From positions 14,334 through 78,333 of the forward strand of contig JBGCEH010000062.1 in NCBI GenBank assembly GCA_045106195.1: a stretch of 64,000 bases of DNA, in the 5' to 3' direction. A model generated the notes under the pieces. The model did not search any database. It was given only the letters and a program-made list of their open reading frames with translations, and had not been told where the DNA came from. The stretch is from Granulosicoccus sp045106195. GTDB taxonomy: Bacteria; Pseudomonadota; Gammaproteobacteria; Granulosicoccales; Granulosicoccaceae. Each line of letters starts with the position of its first letter. The stretch's first letter is position 1. The position numbers were made by a program, and so were the translations under genes. Positions 17,303 to 26,245 of this stretch are shown here, one piece after another.

Positions 17303-18787
17303 ATGATTGATAACCTCGTCGGCGGACAACGTGTGTCCAGCAAAAGTGGCAGAAAACAGCCGATTTACAACCCTGCAACGGGTGAGGCGATTGATGAGCT
17401 GGGGCTCAGCACTGCCGAGGAAGTGGGAGCGGCGGTAGAGTCCGCCGCGGCAGCGTTCCCGGCATGGGCAGCCACGCCGCCCCTGAAGCGGGCATCCATT
17501 ATGTTTCGTTTTAATGAATTGCTGATAAAGCACGCTGATGCCGTGGCGCGTGAGATTTCCCGCGAGCATGGCAAGACCCATGATGACGCACTGGGTGAAG
17601 TACAACGTGGCCGGGAAGTCGTCGAATTCGTGTGTGGAATACCTCAGCTTCTCAAGGGCGAGTTCTCTAGAAACGTCGGCCCGCAAATCGATTCGTACTC
17701 GGATCGTCAGGCCCTTGGCGTTTGTGCCGGTATTACCCCCTTCAATTTTCCTGCAATGGTTCCTCTCTGGATGTATCCGGTGGCGATTGCCTGCGGAAAT
17801 ACCTTTGTGTTGAAGCCGTCAGAGCGTGATCCATCGGCTGTGATGATGATTGCCGACCTTCTCCACGAGGCCGGTTTGCCCCCTGGTGTTCTCAACGTCG
17901 TACACGGTGACAAAGAGGCAGTCGATGCGTTGCTGGATCATCCTGAGGTCCGGGCTGTCAGTTTTGTTGGCTCAACACCGATAGCAGAGTACGTCTACAA
18001 CCGTGGCAATCAGTCTGGTAAGCGCGTTCAGGCACTGGGTGGCGCTAAAAACCATATGGTGGTTATGCCCGATGCCGATATGGATCAAGCGGTGGACGCG
18101 TTGATGGGCGCAGGTTTTGGATCTGCCGGTGAGCGTTGCATGGCAATATCCGTAGCCGTGCCCGTGGGTGAGGAAACAGCCAACCGTCTGGTTGATGCAC
18201 TGCGACCAAAAGTGGAAGCCTTGCGCGTCGGCCCTGCAGACGATCCGGATGCTGAGATGGGGCCGGTCATCACAGCTGATGCCAAAAAGCGTATTACCAG
18301 TCTGATTGATAGCGGTGTGGCAGCCGGTGCTGATCTGGTTGTTGACGGTCGTAATCTGTCGCTGCAAGGATATGAGAACGGCTATTTTCTGGGTGGCTCA
18401 TTATTCGATAACGTCACCACTGACATGGACATCTACCAGCAAGAGATTTTCGGACCGGTGCTGGCTGTCGTACGTGCCGAGAAATACGATGATGCCGTGA
18501 AGATGATCAATGATCACGAGTACGGCAACGGTACCGCTATCTTCACCCGCGACGGAGATGCGGCTCGTTCCTTCACGGACAGTATTCAGGTAGGCATGGT
18601 CGGCGTCAATGTTCCAATTCCGGTGCCAGTGGCTTATCACAGCTTTGGTGGGTGGAAACGTTCGATCTTTGGTGATCATTCCATCTACGGTCCTGAAGGT
18701 GTTCATTTCTATACACGACTCAAAACCGTCACTACACGCTGGCCAACAGGCATCAAGCAAGGCGCTGTGTTCGACTTCCCAACCTGA
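17303..18787 (+). CDS. mmsA: CoA-acylating (methyl)malonate-semialdehyde dehydrogenase
   Basis: Aldehyde dehydrogenase superfamily enzyme of 494 residues converting malonate semialdehyde to acetyl-CoA, or methylmalonate semialdehyde to propionyl-CoA, with NAD and CoA. Seen: GITPFNFPAMVPLWMYPVAI for cofactor binding, FVGSTPIAEYVY, and the catalytic cysteine in GSAGERCMAISVAV, all MMSDH-type. ATG 17303 (MIDNLVGGQRV) fits the family length; the frame opens earlier at 17183 across the RutR operator. In this island the enzyme completes reductive degradation, consuming the semialdehydes made from beta-alanine (uracil) or beta-aminoisobutyrate (thymine). The aminotransferase that would supply them is not in the window. 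Confidence 0.93.
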   Translation: MIDNLVGGQRVSSKSGRKQPIYNPATGEAIDELGLSTAEEVGAAVESAAAAFPAWAATPPLKRASIMFRFNELLIKHADAVAREISREHGKTHDDALGEVQRGREVVEFVCGIPQLLKGEFSRNVGPQIDSYSDRQALGVCAGITPFNFPAMVPLWMYPVAIACGNTFVLKPSERDPSAVMMIADLLHEAGLPPGVLNVVHGDKEAVDALLDHPEVRAVSFVGSTPIAEYVYNRGNQSGKRVQALGGAKNHMVVMPDADMDQAVDALMGAGFGSAGERCMAISVAVPVGEETANRLVDALRPKVEALRVGPADDPDAEMGPVITADAKKRITSLIDSGVAAGADLVVDGRNLSLQGYENGYFLGGSLFDNVTTDMDIYQQEIFGPVLAVVRAEKYDDAVKMINDHEYGNGTAIFTRDGDAARSFTDSIQVGMVGVNVPIPVPVAYHSFGGWKRSIFGDHSIYGPEGVHFYTRLKTVTTRWPTGIKQGAVFDFPT

Positions 18788-18919
18788 GTCAGCATGACAT
18801 CCCACGATTCATGAGGCACTCTATTTCTGAAGGCTTATGAATTGTCCACGCCAGTGGTTAGCCCGGTGGCAGCCGTCGTCGGGCAGGCTTCACGTCAATC
18901 CATTCATCAGAGGTCGGTT

Positions 18920-20167
18920 ATGGCAATTACCAGCAATATGCGAATCAACGGCGAGCGTTTGTGGGACTCGCTAATGGAGATGGCGAAAATCGGGCCGGGT
19001 GTTGCTGGGGGTAATAATCGACAGACACTGACCGATGAAGACGCGGTCGGGCGGCGCCTGTTTCAGCGCTGGTGCGAAGAGGCAGGATGTAGTATGGGGC
19101 TGGACAAAATGGGCACGATGTTCGCCCGACGCGAAGGCACAGATCCTGATGCCTTGCCGGTCTATGTCGGGTCGCACCTTGATACGCAGCCCACGGGAGG
19201 GAAATACGATGGCGTACTGGGTGTGCTGGGAGGGCTTGAGATTATCCGGCAGCTCAATGACATGAACATCAGGACCAGACATCCCATCGTCGTGGTTAAT
19301 TTCACGAACGAAGAGGGCACACGCTTCGCTCCCGCCATGGTGGCCTCTGGCGTGTTCGCCGGTATTCATACACTGGACTGGGCGTACGAGCGCACTGATG
19401 CGGAAGGCACACGTCTGGGTGATGAGCTTAAGCGAGTAGGTTTTCTGGGCGATGAGAATGTCGGTGAGCGCAAGATGCACGCTTTTTTTGAACTGCATAT
19501 CGAGCAAGGCCCTATCCTCGAGCAGGCTGGCAAGGATATCGGTGTTGTCACTCATGGCCAAGGCCTGAAGTGGCTGGAAATTACACTGATTGGTAAGGAG
19601 AGTCACACAGGCTCGACGCCAATGCCCATGCGCGTCAATGCAGGTCTTGGCATGGCTCGCATCACCGAGATGGTCAACGATATAGCGTTGAGTCATGCAC
19701 CGCATGCGGTAGGCGCGATTGGTCAATGTGATGTCTACCCGAATTCGCGCAACATCATTCCCGGTAAGGTGGTCTTCACGGTGGATTTTCGTCATCCGGA
19801 AAAATCGGTGATTGCTGATATGGAGATGCGTCTGCGTGACGGAGCAAAAACGATTGCCGATGAGATCGGTCTCGGGCTGGGCATAGAACAAGTCGGTGGT
19901 TTTGACCCTGTCACTTTTAACGAGAGCTGTGTTACTGCCGTGCGTTCAGCGGCAGAGCGTTTGGGCTACAGTCATCAGAATCTGGTGTCGGGTGCCGGAC
20001 ATGATGCGTGCTGGATTAACCGCGTTGCGCCTACCGCCATGGTGATGTGTCCGTGTGTTGATGGGCTTTCGCACAATGAAGCAGAAGAGATATCACCGGA
20101 ATGGGCCACCGCCGGAACCAACGTATTGTTTCATGCTGTTGTTGAGACAGCACAGATCGTCGAGTAG
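18920..20167 (+). CDS. Zn-dependent amidohydrolase, beta-ureidopropionase/N-carbamoyl-amino-acid hydrolase type
   Basis: M20-family metallohydrolase of 415 residues. Dinuclear metal ligands are visible in GSHLDTQPTGGKYDGVLG (about residues 83-100) and NFTNEEGTRF (about 126), with the dimerisation-domain segment GKESHTGSTPMPMR and a late H in SGAGHDACW. It would hydrolyse N-carbamoyl-beta-alanine or its methyl homologue to the beta-amino acid, ammonia and CO2. ATG 18920 has AGAGG 6 bases upstream; a TTG start at 18842 would add 26 residues. The family also contains allantoate amidohydrolase and L-carbamoylases; context between mmsA and dihydropyrimidinase favours the pyrimidine role (PydC-like). 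Confidence 0.87.
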   Translation: MAITSNMRINGERLWDSLMEMAKIGPGVAGGNNRQTLTDEDAVGRRLFQRWCEEAGCSMGLDKMGTMFARREGTDPDALPVYVGSHLDTQPTGGKYDGVLGVLGGLEIIRQLNDMNIRTRHPIVVVNFTNEEGTRFAPAMVASGVFAGIHTLDWAYERTDAEGTRLGDELKRVGFLGDENVGERKMHAFFELHIEQGPILEQAGKDIGVVTHGQGLKWLEITLIGKESHTGSTPMPMRVNAGLGMARITEMVNDIALSHAPHAVGAIGQCDVYPNSRNIIPGKVVFTVDFRHPEKSVIADMEMRLRDGAKTIADEIGLGLGIEQVGGFDPVTFNESCVTAVRSAAERLGYSHQNLVSGAGHDACWINRVAPTAMVMCPCVDGLSHNEAEEISPEWATAGTNVLFHAVVETAQIVE

Positions 20168-20312
20168 TCCGGGTTGGCGTGACGTCGTCAGCTTTCATCG
20201 TATCGATGGATATATGCTGCTGGTGATCGAGTATCGTTTTCAGTCAGTTTTGTTTTTCCTATTTTACGCAATGATCCGAAGGGACCGGAGTCAGGACCCA
20301 GTCTTACAGAAT

Positions 20313-20378
20313 GTCATCCCTGCCAGGGCAGGGATACCGTATTCCCACACTATAGATCCCCGCCTGCGCGGGAATGAC
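20313..20378. repeat. 66-bp paired-hairpin dispersed repeat, copy A
   Basis: Starts GTCATCCCTGC and ends CGCGGGAATGAC, two hairpin arms facing each other as imperfect inverted repeats (GTCAT at one end, ATGAC at the other). Same length and design as copies at 27556, 42826 and 52512. It lies in the gap before the dihydropyrimidinase gene. Confidence 0.8.
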
Positions 20379-20423
20379 AACGCTTGAGTCAGTACTATTT
20401 AGACTAAAACAGGATTTGACATC

Positions 20424-21878
20424 ATGAGTACAGTAATCAAGGGCGGTACCATCGTCACAGCCGACAGAAGCTATTGCGGTGATGTGAAAATTGAAAACGG
20501 CGTCATCACAGAGATAGGCCGCAATCTGGGTGGTGATGAAATTCTGGATGCTGACGGCTGCTACGTAATGCCGGGAGGGATTGATCCGCATACGCATCTT
20601 GAGATGCCCTTCATGGGAACCTATTCCTCCGATGATTTCGAGTCTGGTACCAGAGCTGCATTATCCGGGGGGACTACAATGGTCGTAGACTTCTGCTTGC
20701 CGGCCCCCGGGCAGTCGCTATTGGAAGCTCGCCAGATGTGGGACAACAAAACGTCCAGAGCATCCTGTGATTTTTCCTTTCATATGGCAATCACCTGGTG
20801 GAGCCAGCAGGTGTTTGACGAGATGGCTACCATTGTTGATAGCGGCATAAACACTTTCAAGCATTTCATGGCCTATAAAGGCGCTCTCATGGTCAACGAT
20901 GAAGAAATGTATTCATCGTTCAAGCGCTGTTCTGCACTGGGTGCCATGCCGCTGGTACATGCAGAAAATGGTGATGTAGTGGCCCAGCTACAAGCAAGCC
21001 TGATGGCCGATGGCAATAACGGACCAGAGGCACATGCCTATTCACGACCTCCGCAGGTCGAAGGAGAGGCCGTCAACCGAGCGATCATGATCGCTGATAT
21101 GGCTGGTGTGCCTCTCTACGTTGTCCATGTATCGTGTGAAGAGGCGCACGAAGCCATTCGTCGGTCCCGGCAGAATGGCAAGCGTGTCTACGGTGAGCCT
21201 TTAATACAACATCTGACACTCGATGAGTCTGAGTACGCCCATGCCGATTGGGATCATGCTGCACGTCGCGTCATGTCACCCCCGTTCAGAAACAAGCAGC
21301 ATCAGGATTCGTTGTGGGCAGGTCTTGCGGCAGGCAGCCTGCAGGTTGTGGCAACTGATCATTGTGCGTTTACCAGTGAACAAAAACGCATGGGTTTGAA
21401 TGATTTCACCAAGATCCCCAATGGTACCGGCGGGCTGGAAGATCGCCTTTCGGTATTATGGACGCGTGGTGTTAAAACCGGCCGGCTGACGATGAACGAG
21501 TTTGTTGCTGCCACCTCGACCAATATCGCCAAGATACTGAACATGTATCCACAGAAAGGTGCAATTCTGGAAGGTAGTGACGCCGATATCGTCGTGTGGG
21601 ATCCGAAGCGTAGTAAAACCATCAGCGCCAGTACACAGCAATCAGCGATTGACTACAACGTTTTTGAGGGTATCGAGGTGCAGGGTCTGCCACGATTTAC
21701 ACTGACTCGAGGTCGATGTGTTGTGACAGAAGATGCCGTCAACAGCGAGGAAGGCCATGGGAAATTCGTTGCCCGCAGCCCTTTTCCGGAAGTTAACAGA
21801 GCACTGTCTCAGTGGAAGGAGTTGACGGCACCACATCCCGTTATGCGTGATCCAGCCAATATGCCAGCCGGTGTATAA
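20424..21878 (+). CDS. hydA: dihydropyrimidinase (D-hydantoinase family)
   Basis: Cyclic amidohydrolase of 484 residues opening 5,6-dihydrouracil or dihydrothymine to N-carbamoyl-beta-amino acids. Metal site residues are seen in MPGGIDPHTHLEMPF (HxH, about residues 50-64), the carbamylated lysine segment FKHFMAYKGALM (about 149-160), LVHAENGD, VVHVSCEEAHEAI, and the aspartate in VVATDHCAF. The length is typical of dimeric/tetrameric hydantoinases. AGGA lies 9 bases before ATG 20424. It acts between PreTA and the upstream amidohydrolase. The family also hydrolyses hydantoins, so substrate is inferred from context. Confidence 0.93.
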   Translation: MSTVIKGGTIVTADRSYCGDVKIENGVITEIGRNLGGDEILDADGCYVMPGGIDPHTHLEMPFMGTYSSDDFESGTRAALSGGTTMVVDFCLPAPGQSLLEARQMWDNKTSRASCDFSFHMAITWWSQQVFDEMATIVDSGINTFKHFMAYKGALMVNDEEMYSSFKRCSALGAMPLVHAENGDVVAQLQASLMADGNNGPEAHAYSRPPQVEGEAVNRAIMIADMAGVPLYVVHVSCEEAHEAIRRSRQNGKRVYGEPLIQHLTLDESEYAHADWDHAARRVMSPPFRNKQHQDSLWAGLAAGSLQVVATDHCAFTSEQKRMGLNDFTKIPNGTGGLEDRLSVLWTRGVKTGRLTMNEFVAATSTNIAKILNMYPQKGAILEGSDADIVVWDPKRSKTISASTQQSAIDYNVFEGIEVQGLPRFTLTRGRCVVTEDAVNSEEGHGKFVARSPFPEVNRALSQWKELTAPHPVMRDPANMPAGV

Positions 21879-21932
21879 CGGTTTGTTCTTTCTGATCGGT
21901 CTGCCGTTGCCGGCTCTGGATATTGCTTTGTC

Positions 21933-22721
21933 ATGAGACAACAGGCCATTGAGATAGAGAGCCTGTCACTGACGTTTCCAACGCGGGACGGTGATGTCCA
22001 TGCACTGAGCGATATCGATCTCACCATTGGACAAGGTGAGTTCGTATCGTTTATTGGTCCTTCCGGTTGTGGCAAGACCACCTTGCTGCGCGTGATTGCC
22101 GATCTGGAAACCGCCAGCGCAGGCAAAATCAGTGTGAATGGCATGCCCCCTGAGCAGGCGCGTCTGGCACGTGCCTATGGTTATGTCTTTCAAGCTGCAG
22201 CTTTGTATCCGTGGCGCAGTATTGCCAGCAATGTCGCCTTGCCGCTGGAGATCATGGGCCTTGACAGCGAGACGATAAAATCACGTGTGGAAAGTAACCT
22301 CGAGCTAGTAAATCTGAAAGGCTTCGAAAAGAAATACCCCTGGCAATTGTCGGGTGGGATGCAACAGCGTGCTTCCATAGCCAGAGCACTGGCAGTAGAG
22401 CCGGACTTGCTGCTCATGGATGAACCCTTCGGTGCGCTGGATGAAATCGTCAGGGATCATCTTAACGAGCAATTGCTGCAACTTTGGGCCGCAACTCACA
22501 AGAGCGTTGTGTTTGTCACGCATTCCATTCCGGAGGCCGTTTTCCTGTCTACTCGTATTGTTGTCATGTCGCCACGTCCCGGCCGGATACACGACATCAT
22601 AGAAAGTGATTTACCCACCGAACGTACTCTGGATGTTCGCGAGTCTCCTGAATTCCTGGCGCTGGCTAATCGTGTACGGGATGGGCTGCGCAGTGGTCAT
22701 GGCTATGATGTGGTTGCCTGA
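21933..22721 (+). CDS. ABC transporter ATP-binding protein, nitrate/taurine/NMT1 type
   Basis: ATPase subunit of 262 residues with Walker A GPSGCGKTTLL, Q-loop YVFQAAALYPWRSI, signature LSGGMQQRASIARAL, Walker B LLLMDEPFGALD and the H-loop FVTHSIPEA. The Q-loop-region and LDEIVRDHLN pattern is that of TauB/SsuB/ThiZ-like systems. It begins 54 bases after dihydropyrimidinase and is followed closely by two permeases and a binding protein, so the four form one importer. By position it probably imports pyrimidines or their catabolic intermediates. Confidence 0.9.
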   Translation: MRQQAIEIESLSLTFPTRDGDVHALSDIDLTIGQGEFVSFIGPSGCGKTTLLRVIADLETASAGKISVNGMPPEQARLARAYGYVFQAAALYPWRSIASNVALPLEIMGLDSETIKSRVESNLELVNLKGFEKKYPWQLSGGMQQRASIARALAVEPDLLLMDEPFGALDEIVRDHLNEQLLQLWAATHKSVVFVTHSIPEAVFLSTRIVVMSPRPGRIHDIIESDLPTERTLDVRESPEFLALANRVRDGLRSGHGYDVVA

Positions 22722-22739
22722 CACGGGAATGAATGATTC

Positions 22740-23651
22740 GTGAGCACAGGAGCGGTCGCGTCCCCTACACTGTCGAATCGTGCAGCGTCGTCCGTGCTTC
22801 CGGTGACTGTCGTCGTGATTGCCATATTCATTATCTGGTATGCCGCCACGGTTTTCTTGAACATGGCCTGGGAGAGGAGCTCCGCCGAGCGCGCCGGCAC
22901 AGCGCCTTCACTGATGACGATGGTAGAAAACACCTTGAGGCAGGAGCGGCCGGTGTTGCCCGCACCACATCAGGTTATTACCGAAGTCTATAACACGACG
23001 ATCAAGAAGAAGGTCAGCTCCAAGCGCAGTCTTGTCTATCACGCCCGCATAACGTTGAGCTCGTCCATGCTCGGTTTTGCCATGGGTACGCTGCTGGGGA
23101 TCGTGTTGGCGGTTGCCATTGTGTACAACGATGCATTGAACAAGAGTTTACTGCCGTGGATCATCGCTTCTCAAACCATACCCATTCTGGCGATAGCGCC
23201 CATGATCATCGTGGTACTCAATGCTATTGGCGTACAAGGTTTGCTACCCAAGGCGTTTATCTCGATGTATCTGAGTTTTTTTCCGGTGGTGGTTGGTATG
23301 GTCAAGGGCTTGAGCTCCGCCGACCGTAGCCATATGGATTTGATGCGTACCTATAGCGCATCGGGAGCTCAGACGTTCTGGAAACTTCGCCTTCCTACCT
23401 CTTTGCCGTATTTGTTCACGAGCATGAAAGTGGCTGTGGCGATCTCGTTGGTGGGGGCGATTGTGGCGGAATTGCCAACCGGTGCAGTAGCCGGGCTCGG
23501 GGCGCGTTTGCTGGCGGGGTCGTACTACGGACAAACTATTCAGATCTGGTCAGCGCTGGTGGTGGCTTCCATGCTTGCAGCATTGCTTGTGGCACTTATC
23601 GGCCTTATTGGCACGTGGGTTAATCGTCGCATGGGTCTCGCTGATGTCTGA
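22740..23651 (+). CDS. ABC transporter permease, NMT1/taurine type (first)
   Basis: Inner-membrane permease of 303 residues with about 6 membrane segments and the EAA loop DLMRTYSASGAQTFWKLRLP (about residues 200-219), the ATPase contact. SQTIPILAIAPMIIVVLNA matches the conserved SsuC/TauC transmembrane segment. Translation appears to start at GTG 22740. Its end overlaps the second permease by 8 bases (ATG at 23644), showing translational coupling. It probably forms a heterodimeric channel with that protein. Confidence 0.88.
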   Translation: MSTGAVASPTLSNRAASSVLPVTVVVIAIFIIWYAATVFLNMAWERSSAERAGTAPSLMTMVENTLRQERPVLPAPHQVITEVYNTTIKKKVSSKRSLVYHARITLSSSMLGFAMGTLLGIVLAVAIVYNDALNKSLLPWIIASQTIPILAIAPMIIVVLNAIGVQGLLPKAFISMYLSFFPVVVGMVKGLSSADRSHMDLMRTYSASGAQTFWKLRLPTSLPYLFTSMKVAVAISLVGAIVAELPTGAVAGLGARLLAGSYYGQTIQIWSALVVASMLAALLVALIGLIGTWVNRRMGLADV

Positions 23652-24843
23652 TGCCGTGTTGCCAGGGACCTACTCGACTGGTTTAAAACCCATGCAGCGC
23701 CTGTTGTTGAGTGGTGTTCTGGTGTGTGGCGTAGTAGCCATTGTCCTGCAGGCGTTGGCGCTTTTTTCCGGACAAACTCAGAGTGAAGGTACGCTGTCGC
23801 CTGTAAACGGTGAGGTGTCTTTCTCCCGTTTTTTTTCGCCGGCGGTGTTGCTGATGGCTATTTGGGTGTCATCACGACGGATGCGTAACTCGCAGGCGCT
23901 ACGGGCTGGTTTGATGAGTCTTATAGGGTCTTCGGTGGTGGCTTACCTGCTTTTAAGCTCACTCGATGTGCGTGACACAAGCCAATGGGCTTTCTGGTTG
24001 GAAGTGACAGCTGCCTGGTTGCTGGCATGGGCGTGTGTTGAGCAGCTCGCGAGTATCAAGACATTGTCGGTCTGGTTTCGAACGGTATTGAACGTGGTTA
24101 TCCCACTGTTATTTGGCGTTTGGCTTTTAATACTCTGGGAAATTCTCACACGCGGTTTTGATGTGCCTCAGGTTCTGTTGCCGGCACCAAGTGTCATCGG
24201 GCTTCGCTTTGTTACGTCAACCTCTATTCTGTGGGCTGACTTTCAGCAGACGTTTCTTCGAGCCGTACTTATCGGGTATGTCATGGGCTGCGGAGCAGGT
24301 TTCATCGTTGCCATATTGATTGATCGATCGCCCTTTCTGCAACGTGGATTGCTTCCTATCGGCAATCTGGTGTCGGCATTGCCTATCGTTGGCGTCGCTC
24401 CCATCATGGTCATGTGGTTTGGTTTTGATTGGCAGTCCAAAGCCGCAGTCGTTGTGATCATGACGTTTTTTCCAATGCTGGTGAATACGGTGGCTGGCTT
24501 GAGTGCCGCTCAGCCCATGCAGCTGGATCTGATGAAGACGTACGCGGCCAGTTATTGGCAGAACCTTTTCAAGTTGCGCATACCCGAAGCGCTACCGTTC
24601 ATCTTCAATGCGCTAAAGATCAATTCGACCTTAGCCATGATCGGCGCGATAGTCGCCGAGTTTTTTGGGACACCTACCGTGGGAATGGGTTTTCGGATCT
24701 CCACTGAAGTCGGACGGATGAATGTGGATATGGTCTGGGCTGAAATCGCTGTGGCGGCGGTCGCCGGATCTCTATTTTACGGTGCAGTCGCACTGACAGA
24801 GCGGATGCTGACATTCTGGCATCCGTCCAACAGGCAAGGTTAG
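23644..24843 (+). CDS. ABC transporter permease, NMT1/taurine type (second, N-terminally extended)
   Basis: Permease of 399 residues. The C-terminal 260 residues are the standard fold with EAA loop LDLMKTYAASYWQNLFKLRI and VSALPIVGVAPIMVMWFGF. The N-terminal part of about 140 residues adds several extra hydrophobic segments not usual in SsuC-like permeases. ATG 23644 overlaps the previous gene by 8 bases; the frame opens earlier at 23575 but inside that gene. It acts as the partner of the preceding permease. Family-level call firm; the role of the extension is unknown. Confidence 0.87.
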   Translation: MSDAVLPGTYSTGLKPMQRLLLSGVLVCGVVAIVLQALALFSGQTQSEGTLSPVNGEVSFSRFFSPAVLLMAIWVSSRRMRNSQALRAGLMSLIGSSVVAYLLLSSLDVRDTSQWAFWLEVTAAWLLAWACVEQLASIKTLSVWFRTVLNVVIPLLFGVWLLILWEILTRGFDVPQVLLPAPSVIGLRFVTSTSILWADFQQTFLRAVLIGYVMGCGAGFIVAILIDRSPFLQRGLLPIGNLVSALPIVGVAPIMVMWFGFDWQSKAAVVVIMTFFPMLVNTVAGLSAAQPMQLDLMKTYAASYWQNLFKLRIPEALPFIFNALKINSTLAMIGAIVAEFFGTPTVGMGFRISTEVGRMNVDMVWAEIAVAAVAGSLFYGAVALTERMLTFWHPSNRQG

Positions 24844-24986
24844 CGTGACATCGTTAACCAGAAGCGGGCAGTGTTGTCAGCTTGATGCAAGCAAGAACCC
24901 GGGGTGTATCACATGTTCATTAACACTCACGCATCATGGGCTTCAACATTACATTCAACACGTTATTGACCAGGAGATACATATAA

Positions 24987-26003
24987 ATGCGAATTTTCAA
25001 TAAATACCAGCTGGGCTATGTCGGAACCAGCTTACTGAGTGTTGCTTTGGCATTAGCCAGTACGACGTCTCAAGCAGCCGACGATATATCACTGCAGTTG
25101 AAATGGGTAACCCAGGGTCAGTTCGCAGGTTACTACGTTGCACAGGACAAGGGCTTTTATGACGAAGCTGATCTCAACGTGACCATCAAGCCAGGTGGGC
25201 CTGACATCGCACCGCCTCAGGTTATCGCAGGAGGTGGAGCAGATGTCATTGTCGACTGGATGCCGTCCGCACTGGCCAGCCGCGAAAAGGGTGTTGCGCT
25301 CGTCAATATATCCCAACCGTTCAAACGTTCAGGCATGATGCTGACGTGTCTGAAGGAGACTGGTATCACGTCACCTGAAGATTTCAAGGGACGGACATTG
25401 GGTGTCTGGTTTTTTGGTAATGAGTATCCCTTTTTGAGCTGGATGTCCACCCTGGGCATTTCCACCGAAGGCGGAGCGGAGGGCGTGACTGTTCTCAAGC
25501 AGGGTTTCAACGTCGATCCGCTACTGCAGAAGCAGGCAGACTGTATATCCACAATGACGTACAACGAGTACTGGCAGGTCATTGATGCAGGTATAAGTGA
25601 AGATCAACTGGTCGTTTTCAAGTATGAAGATCAGGGTGTATCGACCATGGAAGACGGACTTTACGTGTTGGAAGAGAATCTGGAAGATCCTGCATTTGTT
25701 GACAAGATGGCCCGCTTTGTTGCTGCGTCCATGAAAGGCTGGGACTACGCGCGTGAAAACCCTGATGAAGCGGCGGATATTGTTCTGGAGAACGACGCCA
25801 GTGGCGCCCAGACAGAAAAGCATCAGCAACGCATGGTGCGGGAAATCAACAAGCTAACAGAAGGTAGTGATGGGACACTGGATGTGGCGGACTACCAGCG
25901 CACGGTCAGTACGCTTCTCTCAGGGGGTTCTGATCCCGTTATCAGTAAAGAGCCTGAGGGTGCCTGGTCGTCTGTTGTCATGGATAAAGTGTCGGCGATG
26001 TAG
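24987..26003 (+). CDS. ABC transporter substrate-binding protein, NMT1/THI5-like
   Basis: Periplasmic binding protein of 338 residues with a signal peptide ending near LASTTSQAADD (cleavage after about residue 31). LQLKWVTQGQFAGYYVAQDK followed by GFY is the NMT1/THI5-like opening, which in homologues binds pyrimidine-type ligands such as thiamine precursors. AGGAG lies 10 bases before ATG 24987. It is separated from the second permease by 143 bases, with its own leader, as is common for highly expressed binding proteins. With the ATPase and two permeases it completes an importer, and the pyrimidine-catabolic genes upstream suggest uracil, thymine or a dihydropyrimidine as ligand. Confidence 0.87.
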   Translation: MRIFNKYQLGYVGTSLLSVALALASTTSQAADDISLQLKWVTQGQFAGYYVAQDKGFYDEADLNVTIKPGGPDIAPPQVIAGGGADVIVDWMPSALASREKGVALVNISQPFKRSGMMLTCLKETGITSPEDFKGRTLGVWFFGNEYPFLSWMSTLGISTEGGAEGVTVLKQGFNVDPLLQKQADCISTMTYNEYWQVIDAGISEDQLVVFKYEDQGVSTMEDGLYVLEENLEDPAFVDKMARFVAASMKGWDYARENPDEAADIVLENDASGAQTEKHQQRMVREINKLTEGSDGTLDVADYQRTVSTLLSGGSDPVISKEPEGAWSSVVMDKVSAM

Positions 26004-26037
26004 TGGTCCTGAATCGACACGACGTGTGTTGAATTGC

Positions 26038-26075
26038 CTGCGCCATGGTTGTTACTATTTTTGACCATGGCGTAG
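26038..26075 (+). terminator. hairpin after the pyrimidine-island operon
   Basis: CGCCATGGT at 26041-26049 pairs perfectly with ACCATGGCG at 26064-26072, extendable to 12 bp with one G-T pair; the loop is 14 bases. It is 35 bases after the binding-protein stop. A U tract is missing on the plus strand, so efficiency as an intrinsic terminator is uncertain. Confidence 0.45.
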
Positions 26076-26103
26076 TTGTGTCAGGACATTGAAATTGTTA
26101 TCC

Positions 26104-26114
26104 GGGGGGGGGGG
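26104..26114. repeat. G11 homopolymer upstream of the Bcr/CflA exporter
   Basis: Eleven consecutive G bases stand about 130 bases before the exporter's start codon, in an intergenic region otherwise of mixed composition. Tracts of this kind can change length by slipped-strand mispairing and alter promoter spacing. It may equally be a sequencing artefact. Confidence 0.75.
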
Positions 26115-26245
26115 ATCTCCAAAGTCGGCGTCGGGGAAGGTCAGACGCTGTGCAACAATTGTCTAGGAGTACTGATGGATTGTCCCTGATTCTCTGAAAA
26201 GGGCGTATTCTTGGGAGTCTTTTCGCTTTACAAGCTTGCGTTTCC

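Noticed and set aside
20313..20378. Repeated GC-rich hairpins considered as CRISPR repeats
   Set aside because: The copies are single, dispersed and palindromic, with no regular spacers and no cas genes.
24966..24972. TTGACCA half site before the NMT1 binding-protein gene
   Set aside because: Only half of a RutR site; the right half is the ribosome binding site AGGAG. Not counted as an operator.
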